Shown one piece after another: positions 1 to 6,179 of a DNA stretch of 14,259 nucleotides. Source of the DNA: Tardiphaga sp. (GTDB taxonomy: Bacteria > Pseudomonadota > Alphaproteobacteria > Rhizobiales > Xanthobacteraceae); assembly GCA_028290765.1 (NCBI GenBank), contig JAQGJF010000964.1, positions 1 through 14,259 on the forward strand, in the 5' to 3' direction. The translations under genes were made by a program, and so were the position numbers. A model generated the notes under the pieces. It ran no database searches and was not told where the DNA came from. It saw only the letters and a program-made list of their open reading frames with translations. Within the stretch, counting starts at the first letter, position 1. Each line of letters opens with the position of its first letter.

Positions 1-666
1 TTTGCCGATCATATCCGAACACTGCTTGGCGCCCTCGAGGGCAAGCCAATCGGTGGGACCACGAACAGACTCTATCCGGATGGGCCCGGCCTCGTCGACC
101 GCTTCTGGCAGGCCACCTTCTCGGCCGACGGCGGTCACTGGGCCGGTCTCGGCGGGCATGGCCTGATGCTGTCGCGGACCCAGCCGCGCACGGCGGATGC
201 ACCGAATGCATCGCTGGGCGATATACAGCATCCGATCATCGACGCCTATCTCGCGGCGCTGCCGGCCGGCCGGCCGCCGCGGATCATGGCGTCACGAAGC
301 CTTTTTGTCGCCGACAGCCGCGCAGAAGCGCGACGTTTCGCCGAACAGGGATTGCGGCGCGCGCTGGAGCGCTTCAAGAAAGGCGGCCACATCCTCCGCG
401 GCGACACGCTGGATGATCTGATCGCGACTTTCGACACGCATGTCGGAACACCCGAAGACGTTATCGCTTCGCTACATGCCGATACCATCCTTCCCCGAGT
501 CACCGATCTCGTATTCCAGGTCCACTCGATCGATCCCCCTCCCGCTCTTACCTTGCGCTCCATCGAACTGACCGCCGAGCAGGTGGCGCCGGCGCTTGGA
601 TGGGCAGGTCCGGCGCTTTCCAGGCATGAGAATCGCACCGCTGCCAGCACGTCGCTGGCCGACTGA
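1..666 (+). CDS. Luciferase-like FMN-dependent monooxygenase, KPN_01858-type (5' truncated)
   Basis: The frame is open from the first base and ends with TGA at 664-666, giving 221 C-terminal residues; the N-terminus and true start lie outside the window. The visible part resembles the second half of a bacterial-luciferase-like TIM barrel (flavin-dependent oxidoreductase, LLM class): a WAGLGGHGLMLSR stretch near visible residues 47-59, then PIIDAYLAAL and a helical tail with GTPEDVIASL, the usual 'selection of target' motif of LLM enzymes. The specific assignment to the KPN_01858 family rests partly on the neighbours, because this family is known to occur with the two genes that follow. Such enzymes use reduced FMN and O2; the substrate here is unknown. 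The next gene starts 14 nt downstream, so they are probably co-transcribed. An internal ATG at 166 lies inside the fold and is not a start. Confidence 0.82.
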   Translation, partial: FADHIRTLLGALEGKPIGGTTNRLYPDGPGLVDRFWQATFSADGGHWAGLGGHGLMLSRTQPRTADAPNASLGDIQHPIIDAYLAALPAGRPPRIMASRSLFVADSRAEARRFAEQGLRRALERFKKGGHILRGDTLDDLIATFDTHVGTPEDVIASLHADTILPRVTDLVFQVHSIDPPPALTLRSIELTAEQVAPALGWAGPALSRHENRTAASTSLAD

Positions 667-680
667 ACGAGGCACTACGC

Positions 681-1280
681 ATGACACAACAGCCGAACAG
701 CGACATTATCGACCGCCTCGTCGCGATCGAGCCGGGCTCTCGCCTCGATCAAATCAGGGCGGTACGGCCGCAAGCGAGGGAGAATACGCAGAAAAGCTAT
801 CTCGCGCTGTTTCAGCCCGGTGATTTCGGCGGATTTTCTTTAACGGAACGTCTCGCGGTGGCCGCCTTTGTCGCTGGCGTGCAGCGCGAGCCGGCCTCCA
901 CGGCGTTCTATGCCGCCGAAATCAGCTCCTCCGAACCCGATCTGGCCGAAGTCATCGCGCAGGAAGCCGGCCGCGGCGCGGTTCAAGGACCCTATGGCCA
1001 CTATCCGGCCGGCCCTCTCAGCAGCGAAGACAAGCCCGGCGTCGCCTATCGCGTCGAGGACAGCCACCGGAAACGGCTCGGCGAACGGCTCGCTGCCGGA
1101 CTAGAGCACGCTCATTTGCTCGTCTTCCATCCGCGCGATGCCAGCCAGGAAGCATTGAGCGCCCTCCTCAAGGCCGGCTGGTCCACCACCGACATCGTCA
1201 CGCTTTCACAGCTGGTGGCTTATCTGTCGTTCCAGATTCGCGTCGTCGCCGGCTTACGCGAACTTGCGGCTTCTTTCTGA
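681..1280 (+). CDS. CMD-domain protein, Avi_7170-type
   Basis: A 199-residue cytoplasmic protein with ATG at 681, preceded by GAGG (669-672) at 8 nt spacing. It follows the monooxygenase by 14 nt. The sequence (FSLTERLAVAAFVAGVQ at about residues 52-68, then a C-terminal helical part with LLKAGWSTTDIVTLSQLVAYLSFQIRV) fits the all-helical carboxymuconolactone decarboxylase/AhpD-like superfamily, specifically the Avi_7170-type proteins that accompany KPN_01858-type monooxygenases. It contains no cysteine, so the AhpD-type CxxC redox pair is absent and it cannot act as a thiol peroxidase by that mechanism. A binding, decarboxylating or structural partner role is possible. The family name is from memory of conserved neighbourhoods and was not checked by a search. 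Confidence 0.75.
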   Translation: MTQQPNSDIIDRLVAIEPGSRLDQIRAVRPQARENTQKSYLALFQPGDFGGFSLTERLAVAAFVAGVQREPASTAFYAAEISSSEPDLAEVIAQEAGRGAVQGPYGHYPAGPLSSEDKPGVAYRVEDSHRKRLGERLAAGLEHAHLLVFHPRDASQEALSALLKAGWSTTDIVTLSQLVAYLSFQIRVVAGLRELAASF

Positions 1281-1289
1281 CTATTGTTT

Positions 1290-1337
1290 GAGCATGATCT
1301 TATCCGAAAACCGGCATCCACTTTCGGGATCATGCTC
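1290..1337. repeat. Dispersed palindromic repeat element (Bradyrhizobium-type)
   Basis: Perfect 10-bp terminal inverted repeats, GAGCATGATC (1290-1299) and GATCATGCTC (1328-1337), enclose a second pairing segment (CCGAAA against TTTCGG), so the 48-bp element can fold into a bulged hairpin. It lies in the 95-bp gap between the CMD-domain gene and the peroxidase-domain gene. I recognise this as a high-copy intergenic palindrome of Bradyrhizobium-like genomes; only one copy is in this window, so copy number is recalled knowledge. Within a transcript it could stabilise the upstream mRNA or attenuate the downstream gene. Confidence 0.75.
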
Positions 1338-1375
1338 TGACCGCGCCATCGCCATTCATATCGGGAGACATCGCC

Positions 1376-1984
1376 GTGGCTGAAACCGTCATCACCCATC
1401 CGCAAAATACCGAGCCGAACCAGTTCACGCGGGACCAGGTCGGCTGGCTGCCGTGGCTCGAACCGCTCTCCGAAGCCGAATTGACCGATCGGCACTGGGA
1501 AGCGCTGGTGGAGCCGGCACGCAGCAAGTCGGAGTACTTCATGCTCCTTGCCCGAGATCCCGGCATCCTCGAGGCTCGCACCAAGACCGACAAGGACATC
1601 TTCTACAATCCGGAAGGCGGACTGCCGCGCGCCGAACGGGAACTCGCCGCGACGGCGACGTCGCGCTTCAATGGCTGCATTTACTGCGCGTCAGTGCACG
1701 CCCGCTTTGCCACGACCTATTCGAAGCGCGGGGATGATGTTCAACGGCTGCTCGATGTCGGGATCGGCGCCGATCTCGAGGAGCGATGGAATGCCATCGT
1801 GGCGGCATCGATCGCGCTTGCGGCCACGCCGATCACGTTCGGCAAGCCGCATATCGAACGGCTGAGGGCGGCCGGACTGGAGGATGCCGCCATCGCCGAC
1901 GTCATCAACGGCAGCGCGTTCTTCAACTGGGCCAACCGCCTGATGCTGTCGCTCGGGGAGCCGACGCCGCCAAACAAGGGCTGA
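1376..1984 (+). CDS. Alkylhydroperoxidase-domain protein, Avi_7169-type
   Basis: A 202-residue protein starting at GTG 1376, with GGGAG (1363-1367) 8 nt upstream; this start gives MAETVITHPQ. The AhpD-like core shows RAEREL followed by FNGCIYCASVH, giving Cys101, Cys104 and His108 in the CxxC-x3-H arrangement of alkylhydroperoxidases. The protein is therefore a plausible thiol peroxidase or disulfide reductase, unlike its CMD neighbour, which has no cysteines. Its length (about 200 aa) and its place after the monooxygenase and CMD genes match the Avi_7169 type. The trio may form a pathway in which the flavin enzyme makes or uses a peroxide or oxygenated product that this protein reduces; that is inference. 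Its stop is followed at once by a strong hairpin, which marks the end of the unit. Confidence 0.8.
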   Translation: MAETVITHPQNTEPNQFTRDQVGWLPWLEPLSEAELTDRHWEALVEPARSKSEYFMLLARDPGILEARTKTDKDIFYNPEGGLPRAERELAATATSRFNGCIYCASVHARFATTYSKRGDDVQRLLDVGIGADLEERWNAIVAASIALAATPITFGKPHIERLRAAGLEDAAIADVINGSAFFNWANRLMLSLGEPTPPNKG

Positions 1985-1986
1985 AC

Positions 1987-2016
1987 GCGGCGCGACCGCA
2001 AACGGTCGATCGCCGC
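1987..2016. terminator. Hairpin terminator between convergent genes
   Basis: GCGGCG-CGACCG (1987-1998) pairs with CGGTCG-AT-CGCCGC (2003-2016) around a CAAA loop: 12 base pairs with a 2-nt bulge. It begins 2 nt after the TGA of the peroxidase-domain gene, and its right arm touches the TAG of the minus-strand small gene, so it could serve both directions. There is no clear U-tract, so termination strength is uncertain. Confidence 0.6.
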
Positions 2017-2264
2017 TACTTCCCGCCGCCGATATTGCCGCCCTTGATGTGGCCGAGCGAATTCGAGCCGCTGCCCGAATTGCCATTGTTGCCGCTCATG
2101 GCCGCGTTGCCCCAGGATCCGCCTGTCCTGCCGTAGCTCATATAGGGATGGTGGTGGTGATAATAGTGACCGCGATAACGGTGTCGCGCCGACGCTGCGT
2201 CCAGCGTGAACGTCGCGACGATCAGCGTCGCCGCGGCGGCGGCCAAAAACTTCTTCATATTCAT
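2016..2264 (-). CDS. Small secreted His/Gly-rich protein
   Basis: An 82-residue minus-strand protein. The start at 2264 (ATG AAT ATG AAG AAG) is chosen because GAGGAA (2279-2274) sits 9 nt upstream and because it places a clean Sec signal peptide at the N-terminus: MNMKK, a hydrophobic stretch (FLAAAAATLIVATFTL), and a likely signal peptidase I site after Ala26 (ASA). The open frame extends further upstream but lacks coding character there. The mature part of about 56 residues has a His/Tyr/Arg cluster (RHRYRGHYYHHHHPY, six His within residues 28-39) and a Gly/Ser/Asn-rich tail with no cysteine. The His cluster could bind metal ions, but the function is unknown. It is probably exported to the periplasm or beyond, and is transcribed separately, convergent with the peroxidase-domain gene. 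Confidence 0.7.
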   Translation of the reverse strand: MNMKKFLAAAAATLIVATFTLDAASARHRYRGHYYHHHHPYMSYGRTGGSWGNAAMSGNNGNSGSGSNSLGHIKGGNIGGGK

Positions 2265-2623
2265 TCCGTTAAGTTCCTCGTCGAGCAGCCCCATAGTGAA
2301 ACGGACGGCCTCGCATCCCGTTCCGGTCGGGCATTCATCATATCTGCATGACAGGACCGCCGGTACGGCGAGTACCACCTTCGCAGCAGCGACGCCCCAC
2401 TGTCACGCTTGTTGCGGCCGCGAATTAAATGCTGCGAAGCAGCAGACAAAATGAGACTGCAGGTCAAAAGCCGTATCCGTCCGCCGCCTCACCTGCGCAC
2501 AAAGTCCGTTAGTCTCTTCCCATTGGCCGGACCGGGTTCATCAGAATTTTGGTCGAGGCCGCACATCGGGTTGGCGAAACGCGGCGCGAGAACGCGCGGC
2601 GAGACCGACAAGGGGAGGACACA
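2265..2623. other. Non-coding divergent intergenic region
   Basis: This 359-bp gap separates the minus-strand secreted-protein gene from the plus-strand binding-protein gene and must hold promoters for both. I see no open frame with a convincing start and codon bias. Minor structures are a small hairpin, GCTGC-GAA-GCAGC (2431-2443), and GCGCG-AGAA-CGCGC (2584-2597) in the likely 5' leader of the binding-protein gene. An AT-richer patch at 2421-2455 is the best place for a promoter, but I cannot point to clear -35/-10 boxes. Confidence 0.5.
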
Positions 2624-3874
2624 ATGGTCAAGCGGAGTATCGGCGCCGTCGCGCTAGGCTGCCTTATGTTGTCAGGTGGCGCGCAGGCTCAGGAAAAGAT
2701 CAAGGTCGGCGTCACGGCGACCCTCGAAGGCACCTACACGGTGCTCGGCGAAGACGGCATCCGCGGCATGCAGACCGCGTTGAAAAAATACGGCACCAAG
2801 GTCGGCGGCAAGGAACTGGACTTCATCATTGCCTCCACCGACGCCACGCCCGATTCCGCGGTGCGGGCAGCGCGCAAGCTGGTCGAACAGGACAAGGTCC
2901 AGTTGATGCTCTCGCCGCTGTCGGGCGACGAAGGCATCGCGGTCAAGAACTTCGCCAAGACCCATCCTGAAGTCACCTTCATCAATGCGGCCTCGGGCGC
3001 CCAGGAAACCACTTACGTCGATCCCGCTCCCAACTTCTACCGCTTCAACATGGACGGCGCGCAGTGGCAGGCCGGCCTTGGCAACTACATTTTCAAGACC
3101 AAGGGCTACAAGAAGATCGCCACCGTCGGCGAGGACTATTCCTTTGTCTACACGCAGGTTTTCGGCCTCGCGCTGGAATATTGCGCGGCCGGCGGCAAGA
3201 TCAGCAGCCGCCAATGGGTGCCGCTCGGCACCAAGGATTTCGCCTCGGTCATCGCGGCGATGCCGGATGACGTCGACGCGATCTATCTCGGCCTCGGCGG
3301 CGGCGACGCCGTCAACTTCCTCAACCAGTATCAGCAGGCGGGCGGCAAGGCGCATCTGATCGGGGGGTCGATCATGGTCGACCAGACCATCCTGTCGGCC
3401 AAGGGCAACGCCAAGAACGCGCTGATCGGCACCGTCGCGGCCAGCGGTCAGGGCGATACCTGGGACAATCCGAGCTGGCAGGCTTTCGTGAAGGCCTATC
3501 AGGACGCATTCCCGCCGGAGAAGCGCTTCCCGAGCCCGTCCCTGCTGGCAACCAATTATTACGGCGCCACGCAGGCTTTGATGGAGGCACTCACCAAGGT
3601 CAACGCCGACCTCAGCGACGGCCAGAAGAAACTCCGCGAAACCCTCAACACGCTGGTGATCCAGGCACCCAACGGCGAAATCAAGCTCGACAGCAATCGC
3701 CAGGCGATCGGCACGAATTTCGTGACCGAGGTCGTCGATGACGGCAAGGGCAATCTGTTCAGCAAGGTCGTCGCGGTGATACCGAACGTCAACCAGACCT
3801 TGGGCTACGATCCGGCGGTGTTCGCCAAGATCGGTCTGCCGAGTCGCACCGTGCCGGAATGTAAGAAGTACTGA
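2624..3874 (+). CDS. Periplasmic substrate-binding protein of a LivJ/HAAT-type ABC importer
   Basis: A 416-residue protein. The start ATG 2624 has GGGGAGG (2612-2618) 5 nt upstream and yields a standard signal peptide (MVKRSIGAVALGCLMLSGGAQA, likely cut after Ala22). The frame is open further upstream, but that part lacks a signal peptide and a ribosome site. The mature protein begins KIKVGVTATLEGTYTVLGED and continues with GIRGMQTALKKYG, the typical opening of Peripla_BP_6 (LivJ/LivK/AmiC-like) two-lobed binding proteins; later GYKKIATVGEDYSF and DAIYLGLGGGDAVNFLNQYQ mark the second lobe. Its length is usual for the family. It should deliver the ligand to the LivH/LivM permeases encoded 1.3 kb downstream, although the AraC gene lies between. 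The ligand is not readable: HAAT systems carry amino acids, amides, urea, aromatic acids and other compounds. Confidence 0.9.
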   Translation: MVKRSIGAVALGCLMLSGGAQAQEKIKVGVTATLEGTYTVLGEDGIRGMQTALKKYGTKVGGKELDFIIASTDATPDSAVRAARKLVEQDKVQLMLSPLSGDEGIAVKNFAKTHPEVTFINAASGAQETTYVDPAPNFYRFNMDGAQWQAGLGNYIFKTKGYKKIATVGEDYSFVYTQVFGLALEYCAAGGKISSRQWVPLGTKDFASVIAAMPDDVDAIYLGLGGGDAVNFLNQYQQAGGKAHLIGGSIMVDQTILSAKGNAKNALIGTVAASGQGDTWDNPSWQAFVKAYQDAFPPEKRFPSPSLLATNYYGATQALMEALTKVNADLSDGQKKLRETLNTLVIQAPNGEIKLDSNRQAIGTNFVTEVVDDGKGNLFSKVVAVIPNVNQTLGYDPAVFAKIGLPSRTVPECKKY

Positions 3875-3931
3875 CCCATCCTGAAACGCATGCCTCGCTG
3901 TTGCATGCGAAGCGAACCCATCAAACCCCTC

Positions 3932-3966
3932 ACCGGAGGACGCGGCCGACCGCCGCGCCCTCCGGT
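3932..3966 (+). terminator. Strong hairpin after the binding-protein gene
   Basis: ACCGGAGGACGCGG (3932-3945) pairs with CCGCGCCCTCCGGT (3953-3966): 13 of 14 positions complementary, with a 7-nt loop and one A:C mismatch. It lies 58 nt after the stop codon of the binding-protein gene. A smaller hairpin, CGCATGC/GCATGCG (3887-3909), lies just before it. No U-run follows, so it may be a terminator or a processing and stability element that lets the binding-protein message exceed the downstream genes, as is usual for binding-protein-dependent importers. Confidence 0.55.
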
Positions 3967-4041
3967 TCATCGCGCGCTTGCAATCTCCAACCGGTGCGTC
4001 AAACTTGGCCGCAATAAATTAAGAATGCGGGGAGGATGGAG

Positions 4042-4866
4042 ATGAGCAGGGCGATCGCCGTGTTTCATGGCTGCTTCGGCCGCGCCTCGATTTATCAATT
4101 GAACCGACCCTTTAACGTCCACGCGCATCGCGAAGGACATCTGATTTTTCATCTCGGCGGTTCGGATGGAAGCATCACCGTCGGCGATACGTTCTGCCCG
4201 TTGACCACGTCTTCCTTTGTCGCCGTTTGTCCATGGGAGCCGCATAATTTCGTGCCCTGCGATCTGGACCAGGGATCGCTGTTCTTCGTTCTTTACGTCA
4301 ATCCCGAATGGTTCACGCCCGGCGCCGTCGGCGACGCGGCGCGGCTTAGCTTCGGCCGCCCCCTGACCTACCGGACCTCGACGATCGATCGCCAGATCCG
4401 GCGCACCGCGGCGATGGTCTATTCCGCGCATGGCCTCAGCGAATTGGATCGCGAGCTGCGCGGCCTGATCGACGCCTGCTACGCCGAGACCTGGCGGCGT
4501 CCCGGCGACCCGCCGGAACGTCGCGCCCTCGAAGGGGTGACGGATTTCCGCGTCCGCAAATCGATCCGCCTCATCCAGGAGGGACTCGGCGCCGACATCC
4601 AGCTCGACGACGTGGCCCGCGAATCCGGGCTGTCACGGCCGCATTTCTACAAGCTGTTCCGCAGCCAGACCGGCGTCACGCCGAACCTCTATCTCAACAC
4701 GCTGCTGATGGAACGAGCGATCGACGTGCTGGTGAAGACGGAAAACCCGGTGGCCGACATCGGCTTCAATCTCGGCTTTTCCTCGCAGAGCGCCTTTACG
4801 AGGTTCTTCGCGTCCAATGTCGGCATGGCGCCGACCGATTATCGCAGTGCGGCGCAGGTGTTGTGA
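4042..4866 (+). CDS. AraC-family transcriptional regulator with cupin-like sensor domain
   Basis: A 274-residue cytoplasmic DNA-binding protein. An in-frame ATG at 4036 directly abuts GGGGAGG (4029-4035), so the second ATG at 4042, six bases from that site, is the better start. Residues 1-95 form a cupin-like ligand-binding part with a VHAHREGH segment (His27, His29, His33) and further His/Pro residues at PWEPHNF. Residues 169-270 hold the two AraC helix-turn-helix units: IQLDDVARESGLSRPHFYKLFR (about 186-207) and VADIGFNLGFSSQSAFTRFF (about 238-256), ending in the familiar GMAPTDYR. It lies between the binding protein and the permease genes on the same strand, so it most likely senses the transported compound or a metabolite and controls this cluster. 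The target sites are not identified. Confidence 0.9.
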   Translation: MSRAIAVFHGCFGRASIYQLNRPFNVHAHREGHLIFHLGGSDGSITVGDTFCPLTTSSFVAVCPWEPHNFVPCDLDQGSLFFVLYVNPEWFTPGAVGDAARLSFGRPLTYRTSTIDRQIRRTAAMVYSAHGLSELDRELRGLIDACYAETWRRPGDPPERRALEGVTDFRVRKSIRLIQEGLGADIQLDDVARESGLSRPHFYKLFRSQTGVTPNLYLNTLLMERAIDVLVKTENPVADIGFNLGFSSQSAFTRFFASNVGMAPTDYRSAAQVL

Positions 4867-4879
4867 GGACACGGCCCCT

Positions 4880-4962
4880 GTAGCCCGGATGAGCGCAGCG
4901 ATATCCGGGGTGAGCCGATCGGCCCGTGGTGTCCCGTATGTCGCTGCGCTCTTCCGGGCTAC
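4880..4962. repeat. Long imperfect palindromic repeat (Bradyrhizobium-type)
   Basis: The left arm (4880-4901, beginning GTAGCCCGGATGAGCGC) is complementary to the right arm (4941-4962, ending CTTCCGGGCTAC) at 21 of 22 positions. A second, weaker pairing inside involves ATCCGGGG and GTCCCGTAT. The 83-bp element lies 13 nt after the araC stop codon. I recognise this 'GTAGCCCGGATGAGC…' class as a dispersed intergenic repeat in Bradyrhizobium-like genomes; multiplicity cannot be seen in this window. In the transcript it would form a very stable hairpin separating araC from the permease genes. Confidence 0.75.
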
Positions 4963-5085
4963 GTGCCACCACCGCCCGCGCAAAAAGATACTCACGATCA
5001 AGTCACTGGACCCCAGCCGCGCTACACTGCCCCGATAATCGCGTAATCGCGCCAAAAAGCGATAACGGTTCGGGAGGGCAAAGCG

Positions 5086-5099
5086 CCCATGGCCATGGG
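5086..5099. promoter_or_regulatory. Perfect 14-bp palindrome over the leader ORF start
   Basis: CCCATGGCCATGGG reads the same on both strands. It overlaps the candidate ATG at 5089 of the leader ORF and lies 7 nt after GGGAGGG (5072-5078). It could be a dimeric regulator site, for example for a protein acting on the livH message or promoter, or chance: ATGGCC-type starts make such palindromes easy to form. Confidence 0.3.
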
Positions 5100-5169
5100 A
5101 AGCACGCGAAGGATGACAATCCGGCGCATTCGCGCCGCGCCGGCCTATGCGGTGAGCGCGGCCGGATGA
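5089..5169 (+). CDS. Possible 26-residue leader ORF, translationally coupled to livH
   Basis: The ATG at 5089 has an excellent ribosome site, GGGAGGG (5072-5078), 10 nt upstream, better than anything near the livH start. The frame encodes 26 residues (MAMGSTRRMTIRRIRAAPAY…) and ends in TGA at 5167-5169, which overlaps the livH ATG (5166-5168) as ATGA. This arrangement suggests that ribosomes finishing the short ORF restart on livH, which has only a weak site of its own. The peptide is basic with no recognisable domain and no run of a single regulatory amino acid, so classic attenuation is not indicated. The alternative is that it is not translated and livH starts by itself. Confidence 0.35.
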   Translation: MAMGSTRRMTIRRIRAAPAYAVSAAG

Positions 5170-6176
5170 ACCGCTTTATCGAGCGCCATCCGGTGTGGGC
5201 GCTGGTGACCGTGGTCGCCATCGTGGTGGCGCTGTGGCTGATCTTTGCGATCTGGCCGGAGGGCCTCGAGGACGCCATCGGCCGGAAAAAAGTCTTTCTC
5301 AACGCGCTGTTCAACGGCATCACGCTGGGCGGACTGTATTTCCTGGTCGCCAGCGGCTTCACGCTGATCTTCGGGTTGATGCGCAACGTCAATCTGGCGC
5401 ATGGGTCGATTTATCTGTTTGGCGGATACATCGGCTACAAGACCGTGGAATGGACCGGGTCCTGGGTGTTCAGTTTCATCGTCGCCTTCATCGCGGCGGC
5501 CTTGCTCGGCATCATTCTGCAGGTTCTGGTGTTCCGCCGCATGGAGGGCCAGGACCTGCGGCAGACGCTGGTCACCATCGGCATCTCGATTGTGCTCGCC
5601 GACCTCATGCTGTGGGGTTTTGGCGGCAATTATTACCAGATCCACACGCCCCAATGGCTGGTCGGCCCGATGCCGCTGCCGTTCGTGACCGCGGTCAAAT
5701 CATCGGGAGAGCCGGTCTATCTGACCTACCCGATCGTACGGCTCGTCATCCTGATGGCTTCCATCGTGATCGGCGTGGCGATGTGGCTGGTGCTCAACCG
5801 CACCCGCATCGGCATGATCGTCCGCGCCGGTGTCGACGACCGCGACATGCTCGCGGCGATGGGCGTACCGATCCAATTGGTGTTCGTGCTGGTGTTTGCC
5901 TTCGGCGCCGGCATGGCGGGAATGGCCGGCGTGGTCGGCGGAACCTTTCAATCGATCTCGCCGGGCGAAGACACACGGTTTCTGCTGGCGTCGCTGGTCG
6001 TGGTCATCGTCGGCGGCATGGGGTCGATACCGGGCGCTGCGCTCGGCGCATTGATCGTCGGTCTCGCCGAACAACTCGGCTCGGTCTACATCCCGACCTA
6101 TTCGATCGTGCTGACCTTCCTGATCATGGTGGTGGTCCTAGCGCTGCGGCCCCAGGGCCTCTTGGCGAGGCGCTGA
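5166..6176 (+). CDS. livH: LivH-type permease of a HAAT-family ABC importer
   Basis: A 336-residue inner-membrane protein. ATG 5166 is chosen because it starts just before the first hydrophobic helix (WALVTVVAIVVALWLIFAIW, about residues 11-30). The upstream open frame passes through non-coding repeat sequence. The family hallmarks are clear: LFNGITLGGLYFLVASGFTLIFGLMRNVNLAHG (about 48-80), LVTIGISIVLADLMLWGFGG, the coupling-loop region NRTRIGMIVRAGVDDRDMLAAMGV, and the end LRPQGLLARR. These are typical of LivH, which pairs with LivM to form the transmembrane channel. It has no strong Shine-Dalgarno of its own (see the leader ORF) and is followed by livM after 3 nt. The substrate is uncertain. 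Confidence 0.92.
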   Translation: MNRFIERHPVWALVTVVAIVVALWLIFAIWPEGLEDAIGRKKVFLNALFNGITLGGLYFLVASGFTLIFGLMRNVNLAHGSIYLFGGYIGYKTVEWTGSWVFSFIVAFIAAALLGIILQVLVFRRMEGQDLRQTLVTIGISIVLADLMLWGFGGNYYQIHTPQWLVGPMPLPFVTAVKSSGEPVYLTYPIVRLVILMASIVIGVAMWLVLNRTRIGMIVRAGVDDRDMLAAMGVPIQLVFVLVFAFGAGMAGMAGVVGGTFQSISPGEDTRFLLASLVVVIVGGMGSIPGAALGALIVGLAEQLGSVYIPTYSIVLTFLIMVVVLALRPQGLLARR

Positions 6177-6179
6177 ACG

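Noticed and set aside
2409..2657. Possible small gene upstream of the binding-protein gene
   Set aside because: No ribosome site, no coding bias, and it runs out of frame into the binding-protein gene.
2672..3970. Antisense open frame (432 codons) opposite the binding-protein gene
   Set aside because: The plus strand has a signal peptide, ribosome site and family motifs; the antisense product has none.
4926..5165. Upstream extension of livH to a GTG near 4926
   Set aside because: The extension runs through the palindromic repeat and encodes a hydrophilic Arg/Ser/Ala-rich stretch with no family match; the permease begins naturally at 5166.
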